This document shows, piece after piece, positions 1-5,530 of a DNA stretch of 7,796 nt. Where the stretch lies: contig JAISFT010000145.1 of assembly GCA_031263435.1 (NCBI GenBank), positions 1 through 7,796 on the forward strand, in the 5' to 3' direction. Below the pieces are notes generated by a model. It did no database searches. It was not told the DNA's origin and saw nothing but the letters and a program-made list of their open reading frames with translations. Both the position numbers and the translations under genes were made by a program. The stretch's first letter is position 1; every line of letters begins with the position of its first letter. The DNA is from Treponema sp. (GTDB lineage: Bacteria; Spirochaetota; Spirochaetia; Treponematales; Breznakiellaceae).

Positions 1-33
1 ACACTCTTTCCCTACACGACGCTCTTCCGATCT
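1..33 (+). other. Illumina TruSeq adapter remnant (artefact)
   Basis: The first 33 bases, beginning ACACTCTTTCCC and ending GCTCTTCCGATCT, match the standard Illumina TruSeq read-1 adapter/primer as I know it. They sit at the very start of the window and read into the insert, as expected for an untrimmed adapter joined to a contig end. This stretch is not biological and should be masked. Genomic sequence presumably begins at base 34, and the true neighbour to the left is unknown. Confidence 0.97.
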
Positions 34-259
34 ATTTTCAATACGCTCCGGCAGGGAATTCCAAATGTTTTCTTGGGGGCCTTGCCCCGGCCCTCCCCCA
101 CCACACCAATCGTGGAGAGGATTCACAGCTTTCTACAAAAGTAAACGTGTCTCCCCGGCTCTGCCGACACGTTGGGGTAGGTCAAGTTTAGACTGTAGGG
201 TCCTTTCGCCTGTCACCAAAACTGAGCATTACTGAAAAAGCAGCGGATTCTACAAAAAA
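34..259. other. Non-coding region before the hairpin array
   Basis: I see no convincing gene in this stretch on either strand. It holds C/G homopolymer-rich runs, including a short G/C hairpin at 76-88, and an inverted repeat at 144-173. The ten-base word TTCTACAAAA occurs at 131-140 and again at 248-257, which may be coincidence. Because the contig ends here, it could be the edge of a repeat on which assembly stopped. Confidence 0.5.
144..173. repeat. Inverted repeat, 8-bp stem with 14-base loop
   Basis: AACGTGTC at 144-151 is perfectly complementary to GACACGTT at 166-173, leaving a 14-base pyrimidine-rich loop. A further CTAC at 133-136 could pair with GTAG at 177-180. No T-run follows on either strand, so it is not an obvious intrinsic terminator. 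Its long loop sets it apart from the tight three-base loops of the array that starts near 260. Function is unknown. Confidence 0.6.
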
Positions 260-585
260 GCGCCGCTTGGCCGGCGCAGCCAACTGCTTTCGCAGTAATC
301 TCAATGCCGAAAATCGGCCGGCACGGAGGCCGGCGTGAATAGATTTCCCAGGTTTTTGCGAAGCAAAAACCTGAAGGTGAAAAACGGCAGGGATGCCGTG
401 TTGCGCCCGAAGGGCGGCGCCATGGATGGCGCTGTACCTACGGCTCCCCGCCGGAGGCGGGGAGATGAAATTTTGCGAAGCAAAATTTCAAGGCCAAAAA
501 TCGCCACGGAGGGCGATTTTTGGCCCGCGCAAGGGATAGGAGGGGCGGGGCTGCCCGACAGGGCAGCCCCGTTCCCGTAGGGAAT

Positions 586-617
586 GGAGCGTGGCCGCCG
601 CAGGCGGCCTTGGCGGA
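586..617 (+). repeat. 32-base hairpin module, copy 1
   Basis: This unit begins GGAGCGT, contains the hairpin GGCCGCC-GCA-GGCGGCC (593-609) and ends TTGGCGGA. It matches the unit at 639-670 at 28 of 32 positions. Two of the four differences are the two partners of one stem base pair (C596 with G606 here, A649 with T659 there), so pairing is preserved. The others are the middle loop base (C601/A654) and G612/A665 outside the stem. Confidence 0.88.
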
Positions 618-638
618 ACCCCGGATAGCCCGGTCCCC

Positions 639-670
639 GGAGCGTGGCAGCCGAAGGCTGCCTTAGCGGA
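639..670 (+). repeat. 32-base hairpin module, copy 2
   Basis: Second copy of the unit at 586-617, starting 53 bases after it. Its hairpin is GGCAGCC-GAA-GGCTGCC (646-662), flanked by the same GGAGCGT leader and a TTAGCGGA tail. The 21-base spacer between the copies (618-638) contains only a weak CCGG/CCGG dyad. The shared flanks show that the duplicated unit is larger than the stem-loop. Confidence 0.88.
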
Positions 671-740
671 GGGGATGCGCCCAAAAGAATCTTCATGTGC
701 TGATTCTGCCCGATGGGCGGGCTGTACTTTAACGCCTGGT

Positions 741-754
741 GTATAGGCTATACT
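741..754 (+). promoter_or_regulatory. Possible -10 box inside a small palindrome
   Basis: TATACT at 749-754 matches the sigma-70 -10 consensus at five of six positions, but no good -35 lies 16-18 bases upstream. It overlaps the inverted repeat GTATA-GGC-TATAC (741-753). Initiation near 761 would place the Shine-Dalgarno sequence almost at the 5' end of the mRNA. A transcript entering from the hairpin array is an alternative. Weak evidence. Confidence 0.3.
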
Positions 755-760
755 ATGGGC

Positions 761-766
761 AAGAGG
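761..766 (+). promoter_or_regulatory. Ribosome binding site for the GH109-like gene
   Basis: AAGAGG lies eight bases before the ATG at 775. This supports 775 as the start over the in-frame GTG at 739, which has no such site and would add twelve residues ahead of the conserved Rossmann-fold start. Confidence 0.7.
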
Positions 767-774
767 TACGGCAC

Positions 775-1995
775 ATGAAAGCATCGGTAAATATCGGCGT
801 CATCGGCCTGGGCGGCAGGGGCATGGGTTTGATGGAGGCCTGTATTCTGCCGCGTGGGGAGGTGCGGGTGACGGCGCTCTGCGATACCTACGAGGACCGC
901 AGGCTGGAGGCGGCCGCAAGGCTGGAAAAGGCCGGGGGCCGCTCAAAGCCGCTTGTTACCGGGGATTACCGGGAAGTCTTGAATATGAAGGACCTGGACG
1001 CTGTGCTGGTTTCGCCGGGCTGGACGCCCCATGTTGAAATAGCCTGCGCCGCTATGAGGGCCGGTATCTATACGGCGGTGGAAGTGGGGGGAGCGTATTC
1101 TGTTGACGATTGCTGGCGTCTTGTTCATACCCAGGAGGAAACCGGCGCCCAGTGTATGCTTATGGAAAATTGCTGCTTTGGCCGCTACGAGCTTATGGTG
1201 CTTAACATGGTGCGCCAGGGTCTTTTTGGTGAGATTGTTCACTGCCAGGGTGGTTATCGCCACGATCTGAGATCGGAGGTGGCGGGCGGCTGGGAAAACC
1301 GCCACTACCGCAAGGATAACTACCTGCTGCGGAACTGTGAGAATTACCCTACCCACGAGCTGGGGCCTATTGCCCAGGTGCTGGACATAAACCGGGGGAA
1401 CCGCATGCTTAAGCTCAACTCGGTGGCGTCGAAGGCGGCGGGGCTTCACGACTACCTGGCTGCCCGCAAGGGGGACGAGAGCCCCGATGCAAAACTCAGG
1501 TTTGCCCAGGGGGATGTGGTTACCACCGTCATCACCTGCGCCGGGGGGGAGACGATTGTTCTGACTCTGGATACCACGCTGCCGCGGGCCTATTCCCGGG
1601 CCTTCCATGTTCAGGGTACCCGGGGGATGTTCAGCGAGGACAACAGGACGATTTTCCTTGACGGGGTTCACGATGAATTTGAGTTCAACGGCCGGGGTCT
1701 GTGGGGCAATGCCGATTCTTATTTTGAAAAATACGAGCACCCCGTCTGGGTCCGGTACATGAACGAGGGGGTACAGGGGGGCCATGACGGCATGGACTGG
1801 CTGGAATTTACCGCCTTTTTCGATGCCGTCCGCGGGGAGTCCCCGGTTCCCATCGACATCTACGACATGGCCGCATGGATGAGTATTTCCACATTGTCGG
1901 AGGAGTCCGTCGCCCTGGGCGGCGCGCCGGTGGCTATACCGGACTTTACCAACGGCAAGTGGCTGACCCGGCGGGATAAGTTCTGCCTTGTTTAG
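775..1995 (+). CDS. GH109-like Gfo/Idh/MocA family protein (putative alpha-N-acetylgalactosaminidase)
   Basis: The product has 406 residues. The N-terminal Rossmann domain shows the dinucleotide-binding loop GLGGRGMG (11-18) and an acidic residue D37 after the second strand. The C-terminal part carries blocks I associate with glycoside hydrolase family 109: ENCCFGR (131-137), GGYRHDLR (159-166) and NYPTHELGP (190-198), followed by INRG. In GH109, NAD+ is used catalytically and recycled: the sugar is transiently oxidised, the glycosidic bond eliminated, and terminal N-acetylgalactosamine released. Tyr and His of the YPTH block (Y191, H194) lie in the active-site region in this family. There is no signal peptide, although many bacterial GH109 enzymes are exported and longer, so this copy is probably cytosolic. 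Start choice rests on AAGAGG at 761-766. It stands alone on this strand and converges on the ABC operon. The exact substrate is uncertain; a plain sugar dehydrogenase of the same fold is the main alternative. Confidence 0.78.
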   Translation: MKASVNIGVIGLGGRGMGLMEACILPRGEVRVTALCDTYEDRRLEAAARLEKAGGRSKPLVTGDYREVLNMKDLDAVLVSPGWTPHVEIACAAMRAGIYTAVEVGGAYSVDDCWRLVHTQEETGAQCMLMENCCFGRYELMVLNMVRQGLFGEIVHCQGGYRHDLRSEVAGGWENRHYRKDNYLLRNCENYPTHELGPIAQVLDINRGNRMLKLNSVASKAAGLHDYLAARKGDESPDAKLRFAQGDVVTTVITCAGGETIVLTLDTTLPRAYSRAFHVQGTRGMFSEDNRTIFLDGVHDEFEFNGRGLWGNADSYFEKYEHPVWVRYMNEGVQGGHDGMDWLEFTAFFDAVRGESPVPIDIYDMAAWMSISTLSEESVALGGAPVAIPDFTNGKWLTRRDKFCLV

Positions 1996-1999
1996 GGCG

Positions 2000-2022
2000 C
2001 ATCCCCGCCTGCGGCGGGGATG
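2000..2022. terminator. Bidirectional hairpin between convergent genes
   Basis: CATCCCCGCC (2000-2009) pairs perfectly with GGCGGGGATG (2013-2022) around a three-base loop, a 10-bp G/C-rich stem. It almost fills the 31-base gap between the + strand stop (1993-1995) and the minus-strand stop (2027-2029), so it probably terminates or protects both transcripts. Neither side has a T-run, so classical intrinsic termination is not assured. On the minus strand the loop is C(GCA)G, the same type as in the array at 260-720. Confidence 0.65.
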
Positions 2023-2026
2023 GAAA

Positions 2027-2827
2027 TTAGTGGTTCCCCTCAAGGGTAAGCCCCGATTCTACTAACAGTCTTGTACGGGGATGGGCAGGGGCGCGGAGAA
2101 CCCGGTGGGCCGGTGCGTCTTCGATGATCTCCCCACGGTCAAGCACCACGATTCGTTCCGAAATATTCGCCACCGCCGGGAGATCATGGGATACGAAGAT
2201 CAAGGTGAAATTCCCCCCTTCCTTAAGCTCGTGGAGCAAATTGAGGATTTCGATTTTCGTAATGATGTCCAGGGCGCTTACCGCCTCATCGGCTATGAGG
2301 ACTTCGGGATTGGTAACCAGGGCCCGGGCTATGGCAATACGCTGGCGCTGGCCGCCTGAAAATTCCGCAGGGTACCGGTCCATAGCATCTTCTTCGAGTC
2401 CTACTTTTTCCAAGGCCCGGAGGATCCTTTCTTTTTTTTCAGCCCCGGTCCTGGTCAGCCCTAGGGAAGTGAGGGGTTCGCCGATGATACCTTTTATTTT
2501 CTGAGCCGGATCCAAAGAAAGGAAAGGATCCTGGAAAACCGGCTGAACCCTGGTTCTGAAATTCCGCAGGTCTTTCCCGGTCATTTCCGCCAGCGGCTGC
2601 CCGGAAAAGAAAATAGTTCCCCTGGGGGCCTTTACCAAGTGGAGGAGCAGGGAGAGCAGGGTGGTTTTGCCGCTCCCGGATTCCCCCACAATACCAAGGC
2701 TTTCTCCTTCGGCGATGCCAAGGTTGATGTTTTTCAGTACATCCTTTTTTCGGTACGCAAACCAGACCTCCGACAGCTCGAAGATATTCCTCCCTCCGGC
2801 GGGGGCCTCCCGAAGCCCCTCCGTCAT
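2027..2827 (-). CDS. Peptide/nickel ABC transporter ATP-binding protein (DppF/NikE type)
   Basis: This is the second ATPase of the importer and the last gene of the operon. From the ATG at 2827 it has 266 residues: Walker A GESGSGKT (48-55), Q-loop Q99, signature FSGGQRQR (156-163), Walker B VLIADEA (176-182), D-loop SALD and switch histidine H214. The Walker B tail is DEA instead of the usual DEP. A longer frame opens at 2872, but 2827 is preferred: its ATG overlaps the preceding gene's stop as ATGA, implying translational coupling, and the extra 15 residues lie inside the upstream gene and lack homology. The protein ends soon after a partial 'HPRTRLL' element, so it lacks the long C-terminal extension of DppF/OppF and is nearer NikE in size. 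It would pair with the other ATPase on the inner face of the membrane to power import. Confidence 0.9.
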   Translation of the reverse strand: MTEGLREAPAGGRNIFELSEVWFAYRKKDVLKNINLGIAEGESLGIVGESGSGKTTLLSLLLHLVKAPRGTIFFSGQPLAEMTGKDLRNFRTRVQPVFQDPFLSLDPAQKIKGIIGEPLTSLGLTRTGAEKKERILRALEKVGLEEDAMDRYPAEFSGGQRQRIAIARALVTNPEVLIADEAVSALDIITKIEILNLLHELKEGGNFTLIFVSHDLPAVANISERIVVLDRGEIIEDAPAHRVLRAPAHPRTRLLVESGLTLEGNH

Positions 2828-3648
2828 GGCTGCCCTGCTCTTTTTATGGCCCGCTCCAGCTCCCGGGTGCAACTGAGGAGGAGCTTCGTGTACTCATGTT
2901 GGGGATTGTTGATGATATCCCCGGTGTCCCCGGCTTCGACTATGCAGCCATCCTTCATTACCAGGATCCGTTTGGCGATTTTTTGTACCGCCGCGATATC
3001 ATGGGAAATAAAGAGTACCGCCATCCCCCGGATTTTTGCGGTATCCTGTATGAGTTCAATAAGCTGTTTCTGAATCTGGGCATCCGCCGAACTTGTCGGT
3101 TCATCGGCGATAAGCAGCCGGGGAGAAGCAGCAAGGGCCAGGGCAATGGCGGCCCGCTGCCGCTGTCCCCCCGAGATCTCCCCAGGCAGGGAAGCGGCTA
3201 TGCGGCGAATCTCCGTCAGCCGTACCTCCTCCAAAAGGGAATGGACCCTATCCCGAAGTTTAGCTCCCCTGAGGCCCGAATGTTTTTTGAGGGGCAGGGC
3301 TATTTGCCTCCCTATCTTCATCAGGGGGTCCAGGGCGGAGGCCGGTTCCTGGAATACAATGGAAATATCCCTGCCCCGGATAGTGTTCAGGGCCCTCTCG
3401 GCTGAGCCTATAACTTCATGTCCCCGGAGGACGATGCTCCCTTCCGCCCGTATTGACCGGGGCAAAAGCCCTGCCGCCGCCAGGGCGGTAAGGGACTTTC
3501 CGGAACCCGATTGGCCCAAGAGGCCCACGAGTTCCCCTTCCCCAATGCTGAAGCAGAGATTCCGCAGAAGGAGCTTTCCCGAATTTACCGGATAAACTCT
3601 GAGACCGGACACCTTAAGCAGCACAGGATTTTTGGATTCATCCTTCAC
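2824..3648 (-). CDS. Peptide/nickel ABC transporter ATP-binding protein (DppD/NikD type)
   Basis: First ATPase of the importer, 274 residues. Walker A is GQSGSGKS (45-52), Q-loop VFQEP with Q100, signature ISGGQRQR (158-165), Walker B LLIADEP (178-184) and switch histidine H216. The D-loop reads SSAD where SALD is usual. It starts with GTG at 3648, overlapping the upstream permease stop as GTGA; a G-run just upstream (near 3658-3663) may serve as a ribosome site. It in turn overlaps the next ATPase by four bases (ATGA). A short 'HEYTKLL' element near the C-terminus corresponds to the start of the peptide-transporter C-terminal extension, but the cysteine-rich tail of full-length DppD/OppD (about 320-340 residues) is absent, giving NikD-like proportions. 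Family membership is clear; the transported ligand cannot be read from this protein. Confidence 0.92.
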   Translation of the reverse strand: MKDESKNPVLLKVSGLRVYPVNSGKLLLRNLCFSIGEGELVGLLGQSGSGKSLTALAAAGLLPRSIRAEGSIVLRGHEVIGSAERALNTIRGRDISIVFQEPASALDPLMKIGRQIALPLKKHSGLRGAKLRDRVHSLLEEVRLTEIRRIAASLPGEISGGQRQRAAIALALAASPRLLIADEPTSSADAQIQKQLIELIQDTAKIRGMAVLFISHDIAAVQKIAKRILVMKDGCIVEAGDTGDIINNPQHEYTKLLLSCTRELERAIKRAGQP

Positions 3649-4466
3649 TGACCTATACCCCCCCCTGTGTCCAGTTTGTCACGGATCGCGTCGGCGAGAA
3701 GGTTTGCCCCGGTTACTATCATTACGATAACCAAACCGGGCAATACCGCTCCTAAAGGGGCTGTCAGTACCGTACCCTGGGCTTCCTGCATGAGTCTTCC
3801 AAGGGAAGTATTGGGCGGGGGCACACCCAGACCCAGGTAGGAGAGGCTCGCTTCCGCCAGGATGGATACCCCGAATACCACTGCGATATTCACTAACAGT
3901 ACCTGCCATATATTGGGTAATACATGGATAAAAGTGATGGCCATGTTGCCGGTTCCCGAAGTTCTGGCACTCACAAAGAACTGTTTTGACATGATCTGCT
4001 TGGTGAGGATGCGGGTAAGCCGGGCAATAATGGCCGAACAGGCTATGCCAATGGAAACCACGGCAGTCCAGATGTTTCTCCCCTGGGTTGCTCCGATGAG
4101 CATGGCCAAAAGAAGAGTAGGGAAGGCGATGAGCACGTCAAGAAAGGAAGAAACGGCATTATCGGCCCACTGGGGGAGCCAGGCAGCAAGGAGACCTATG
4201 GTAATACCCAGGACCGCAGCTATCATGGTAGCACTTAGGCCGACAGAATAGGCGATCTTGGTTCCGGCCATTACATAGCTCGCCAGATCCCGGCCAAGCC
4301 TGTCGGTACCAAAGATATGGGCGGGGCTGGGGCTTTCAAGGCGTCCTCCCGAAGTATCGTCCAGCGGGTAGGGAGTCCAGAAAAACGAGACAAAGGCAGC
4401 GATAAGTGTTACGAACAGAAGAACCACGGCGACATAGAGCCGCACCGGTGTTTTTTTCCCGGCCAT
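3645..4466 (-). CDS. Peptide/nickel ABC transporter permease (DppC/NikC type)
   Basis: Second integral membrane subunit, 273 residues. A short basic N-terminus is followed by a membrane segment (about 10-30). Next comes the family-typical block FGTDRLGRD (52-60), then several hydrophobic spans of the binding-protein-dependent permease domain. The cytoplasmic coupling loop that docks the ATPases is the stretch around 'ARTSGTGNM', and the conserved 'SYLGLGVPPPNTSLG' block (near residues 210-225) precedes the final spans. It lies one base after the upstream permease stop, and a strong AGGAGGA (4471-4477 on the complementary strand) precedes its ATG, within the end of the upstream gene. The length matches NikC (about 277) better than DppC (about 300). 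It forms the translocation pore with the other permease. Confidence 0.93.
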   Translation of the reverse strand: MAGKKTPVRLYVAVVLLFVTLIAAFVSFFWTPYPLDDTSGGRLESPSPAHIFGTDRLGRDLASYVMAGTKIAYSVGLSATMIAAVLGITIGLLAAWLPQWADNAVSSFLDVLIAFPTLLLAMLIGATQGRNIWTAVVSIGIACSAIIARLTRILTKQIMSKQFFVSARTSGTGNMAITFIHVLPNIWQVLLVNIAVVFGVSILAEASLSYLGLGVPPPNTSLGRLMQEAQGTVLTAPLGAVLPGLVIVMIVTGANLLADAIRDKLDTGGGIGQ

Positions 4467-4467
4467 A

Positions 4468-5484
4468 TCATCCTCCTCTCCGGGGGGGTCTAAGCCGGGG
4501 ATCCAGGATCCGTTGAATCACATCGGCAATAAAGCCGATCACTAGGACAAGAAAGGTGGTGGTAAGGAGTACCCCCTGAATTGAAGGATAGTCATGTTGG
4601 GCGATGGCCTTGGTCAACATGGAGCCGAGCCCGGGAAGGGAAAAGATATTTTCCACCACCACGGCGCCCAGGAGCGTTGAAGAAAGCTCTATTCCCAGGA
4701 TGGAAATGACCGGAACATAGGCGTTTCTGATGCCGTGGAGCACAAAGGACGAAACCTGGGAAAAACCGAGGGATCGGGAATTGCGGATATAGCCGGAATC
4801 CAGCACGTTAAGTACGCTTGCCCTGATGTACCTGGCCAGTGTGGCGCTCATCATGAATACGATAGTTGCCGCAGGCAGTACCAGGGCCCGAAGGGCGGCT
4901 CCCATGTTTCCCCAGCCCCCTGCGGGCCATCCGCCGGAAGGCAGAATATGTAAACGCAGAGCGAAAATCCGGACAAAGATGATCCCCACCCAGAATATGG
5001 GAATGGCTATACCGATTTGGGTAAAAGCGGTCAGAGCCGCAGCGTACCATCTGCCGTTTTTATAGGCAGCGATAAATCCGATGACACTGGCCAGGATTCC
5101 GGAGAGGACAAAGGAAATAAGGGTGAGGGGGATGGTAACCCCCAGACGTTTCCATACTTCGGAAGCCGTGGGGATGCCGGATATGTAGGACTCCCCAAAA
5201 TCCCCCCGGAGAACTCCGGTAAACCATGCCGCCATCTGCCGTAACAAGGGGAGATCGGACCCTACCTTTGCCCTGGCTGCGACGATTTGCTCCGGTGATG
5301 CATCGGCGGGCAGCATGGCATTGGCAGGATCGCCGGGAAGCAGCCTGAGGAGGATGAATATCACCAGCAGGGCGGCGACAAAAGAGATTATTAGAAAAAA
5401 AACACGGTGAACCAGGTATGTACCCATGAAAAAATTATAAGGGGACGTAGTTAAGGGGTCTACCGGAGCAGACCTCTTAAACAT
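4468..5484 (-). CDS. Peptide/nickel ABC transporter permease (DppB/NikB type)
   Basis: First integral membrane subunit, up to 338 residues. After the N-terminal membrane helix comes the conserved LPGDP motif (49-53), then a periplasmic region with 'LRGDFGESY' and 'VWKRLGVTIPLTL', and the permease domain with a coupling loop around 'SRSLGFSQVSSF' and 'NIFSLPGLG' near the end. The start is uncertain. The ATG at 5484 and the in-frame ATG at 5427 (319 residues, MGTYLVHR...) both lack a recognisable Shine-Dalgarno. Family members usually begin just before the first helix, which favours 5427; the 19 extra residues of the long form look non-conserved. A strong stem-loop lies upstream (5498-5525), between this gene and the binding protein. 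The product would pair with the DppC/NikC-type permease. Confidence 0.9.
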   Translation of the reverse strand: MFKRSAPVDPLTTSPYNFFMGTYLVHRVFFLIISFVAALLVIFILLRLLPGDPANAMLPADASPEQIVAARAKVGSDLPLLRQMAAWFTGVLRGDFGESYISGIPTASEVWKRLGVTIPLTLISFVLSGILASVIGFIAAYKNGRWYAAALTAFTQIGIAIPIFWVGIIFVRIFALRLHILPSGGWPAGGWGNMGAALRALVLPAATIVFMMSATLARYIRASVLNVLDSGYIRNSRSLGFSQVSSFVLHGIRNAYVPVISILGIELSSTLLGAVVVENIFSLPGLGSMLTKAIAQHDYPSIQGVLLTTTFLVLVIGFIADVIQRILDPRLRPPRRGG

Positions 5485-5497
5485 TTTTTAACAGAAT

Positions 5498-5525
5498 TTA
5501 CTCGGAAACTGAAGTTTCCGAGTAA
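5498..5525 (-). promoter_or_regulatory. Intercistronic stem-loop after the binding-protein gene
   Basis: Bases 5498-5509 and 5514-5525 form a perfect 12-bp stem with the four-base loop TGAA (TTCA on the transcribed minus strand). It starts six bases after the binding-protein stop and ends 14 bases before the next ATG. Only a weak U-containing stretch follows, so it is probably a partial terminator or mRNA 3'-end stabiliser. That arrangement raises binding-protein yield relative to the permeases, as known for the malE-malF gap. Confidence 0.8.
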
Positions 5526-5530
5526 GCCTA

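Larger units (their letters stand above)
260..720 (+). repeat. Dense array of about 17 mini-hairpins, mostly C(GNA)G loops
   Basis: Nearly every base lies in an inverted repeat. Hairpins (stem bp, + strand loop): 260-277 (6, CTTGGC), 283-296 (5, TTTC), 306-318 (5, AAA), 317-334 (6, ACGGAG), 349-373 (11, GAA), 384-399 (6, GGGA), 404-416 (5, GAA), 417-432 (6, TGGA), 444-464 (9, GGA), 466-490 (11, GAA), 492-525 (14, ACGGAG), 546-571 (11, GACA), 572-584 (5, GTA), 593-609 (7, GCA), 646-662 (7, GAA), 686-707 (6, loop of 10), 706-720 (6 with one G-T, GAT). Stems are perfect unless noted but differ in sequence, so this is not a simple tandem repeat. Seven loops are strict C(GNA)G triloops. The two ACGGAG loops can also form C(GGA)G with one bulged A. 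No Shine-Dalgarno-led or conserved protein is present; open frames here are by-products of the palindromes. Confidence 0.9.

Noticed and set aside
131..257. Direct repeat TTCTACAAAA at 131-140 and 248-257 as attachment sites
   Set aside because: The repeat is too short and A/T-rich to be meaningful, and no integrase or transposase is nearby.
260..720. CRISPR array
   Set aside because: The repeated element is a loop type with varying stems, not a constant repeat with regular unique spacers, and no cas gene is in view.
301..784. Overlapping open frames on both strands across the hairpin array
   Set aside because: They are produced by G/C-rich palindromes, have no ribosome sites or recognisable domains, and their residues simply mirror the inverted repeats.
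943..2043. Long minus-strand open frame opposite the GH109-like gene
   Set aside because: It is a shadow of the + strand gene, which has a ribosome site and conserved family motifs; the antisense translation has none.
2828..2872. Upstream start of the second ATPase gene at 2872
   Set aside because: The extra residues lie within the preceding gene and show no homology; the ATG at 2827 forms an ATGA overlap with the upstream stop.
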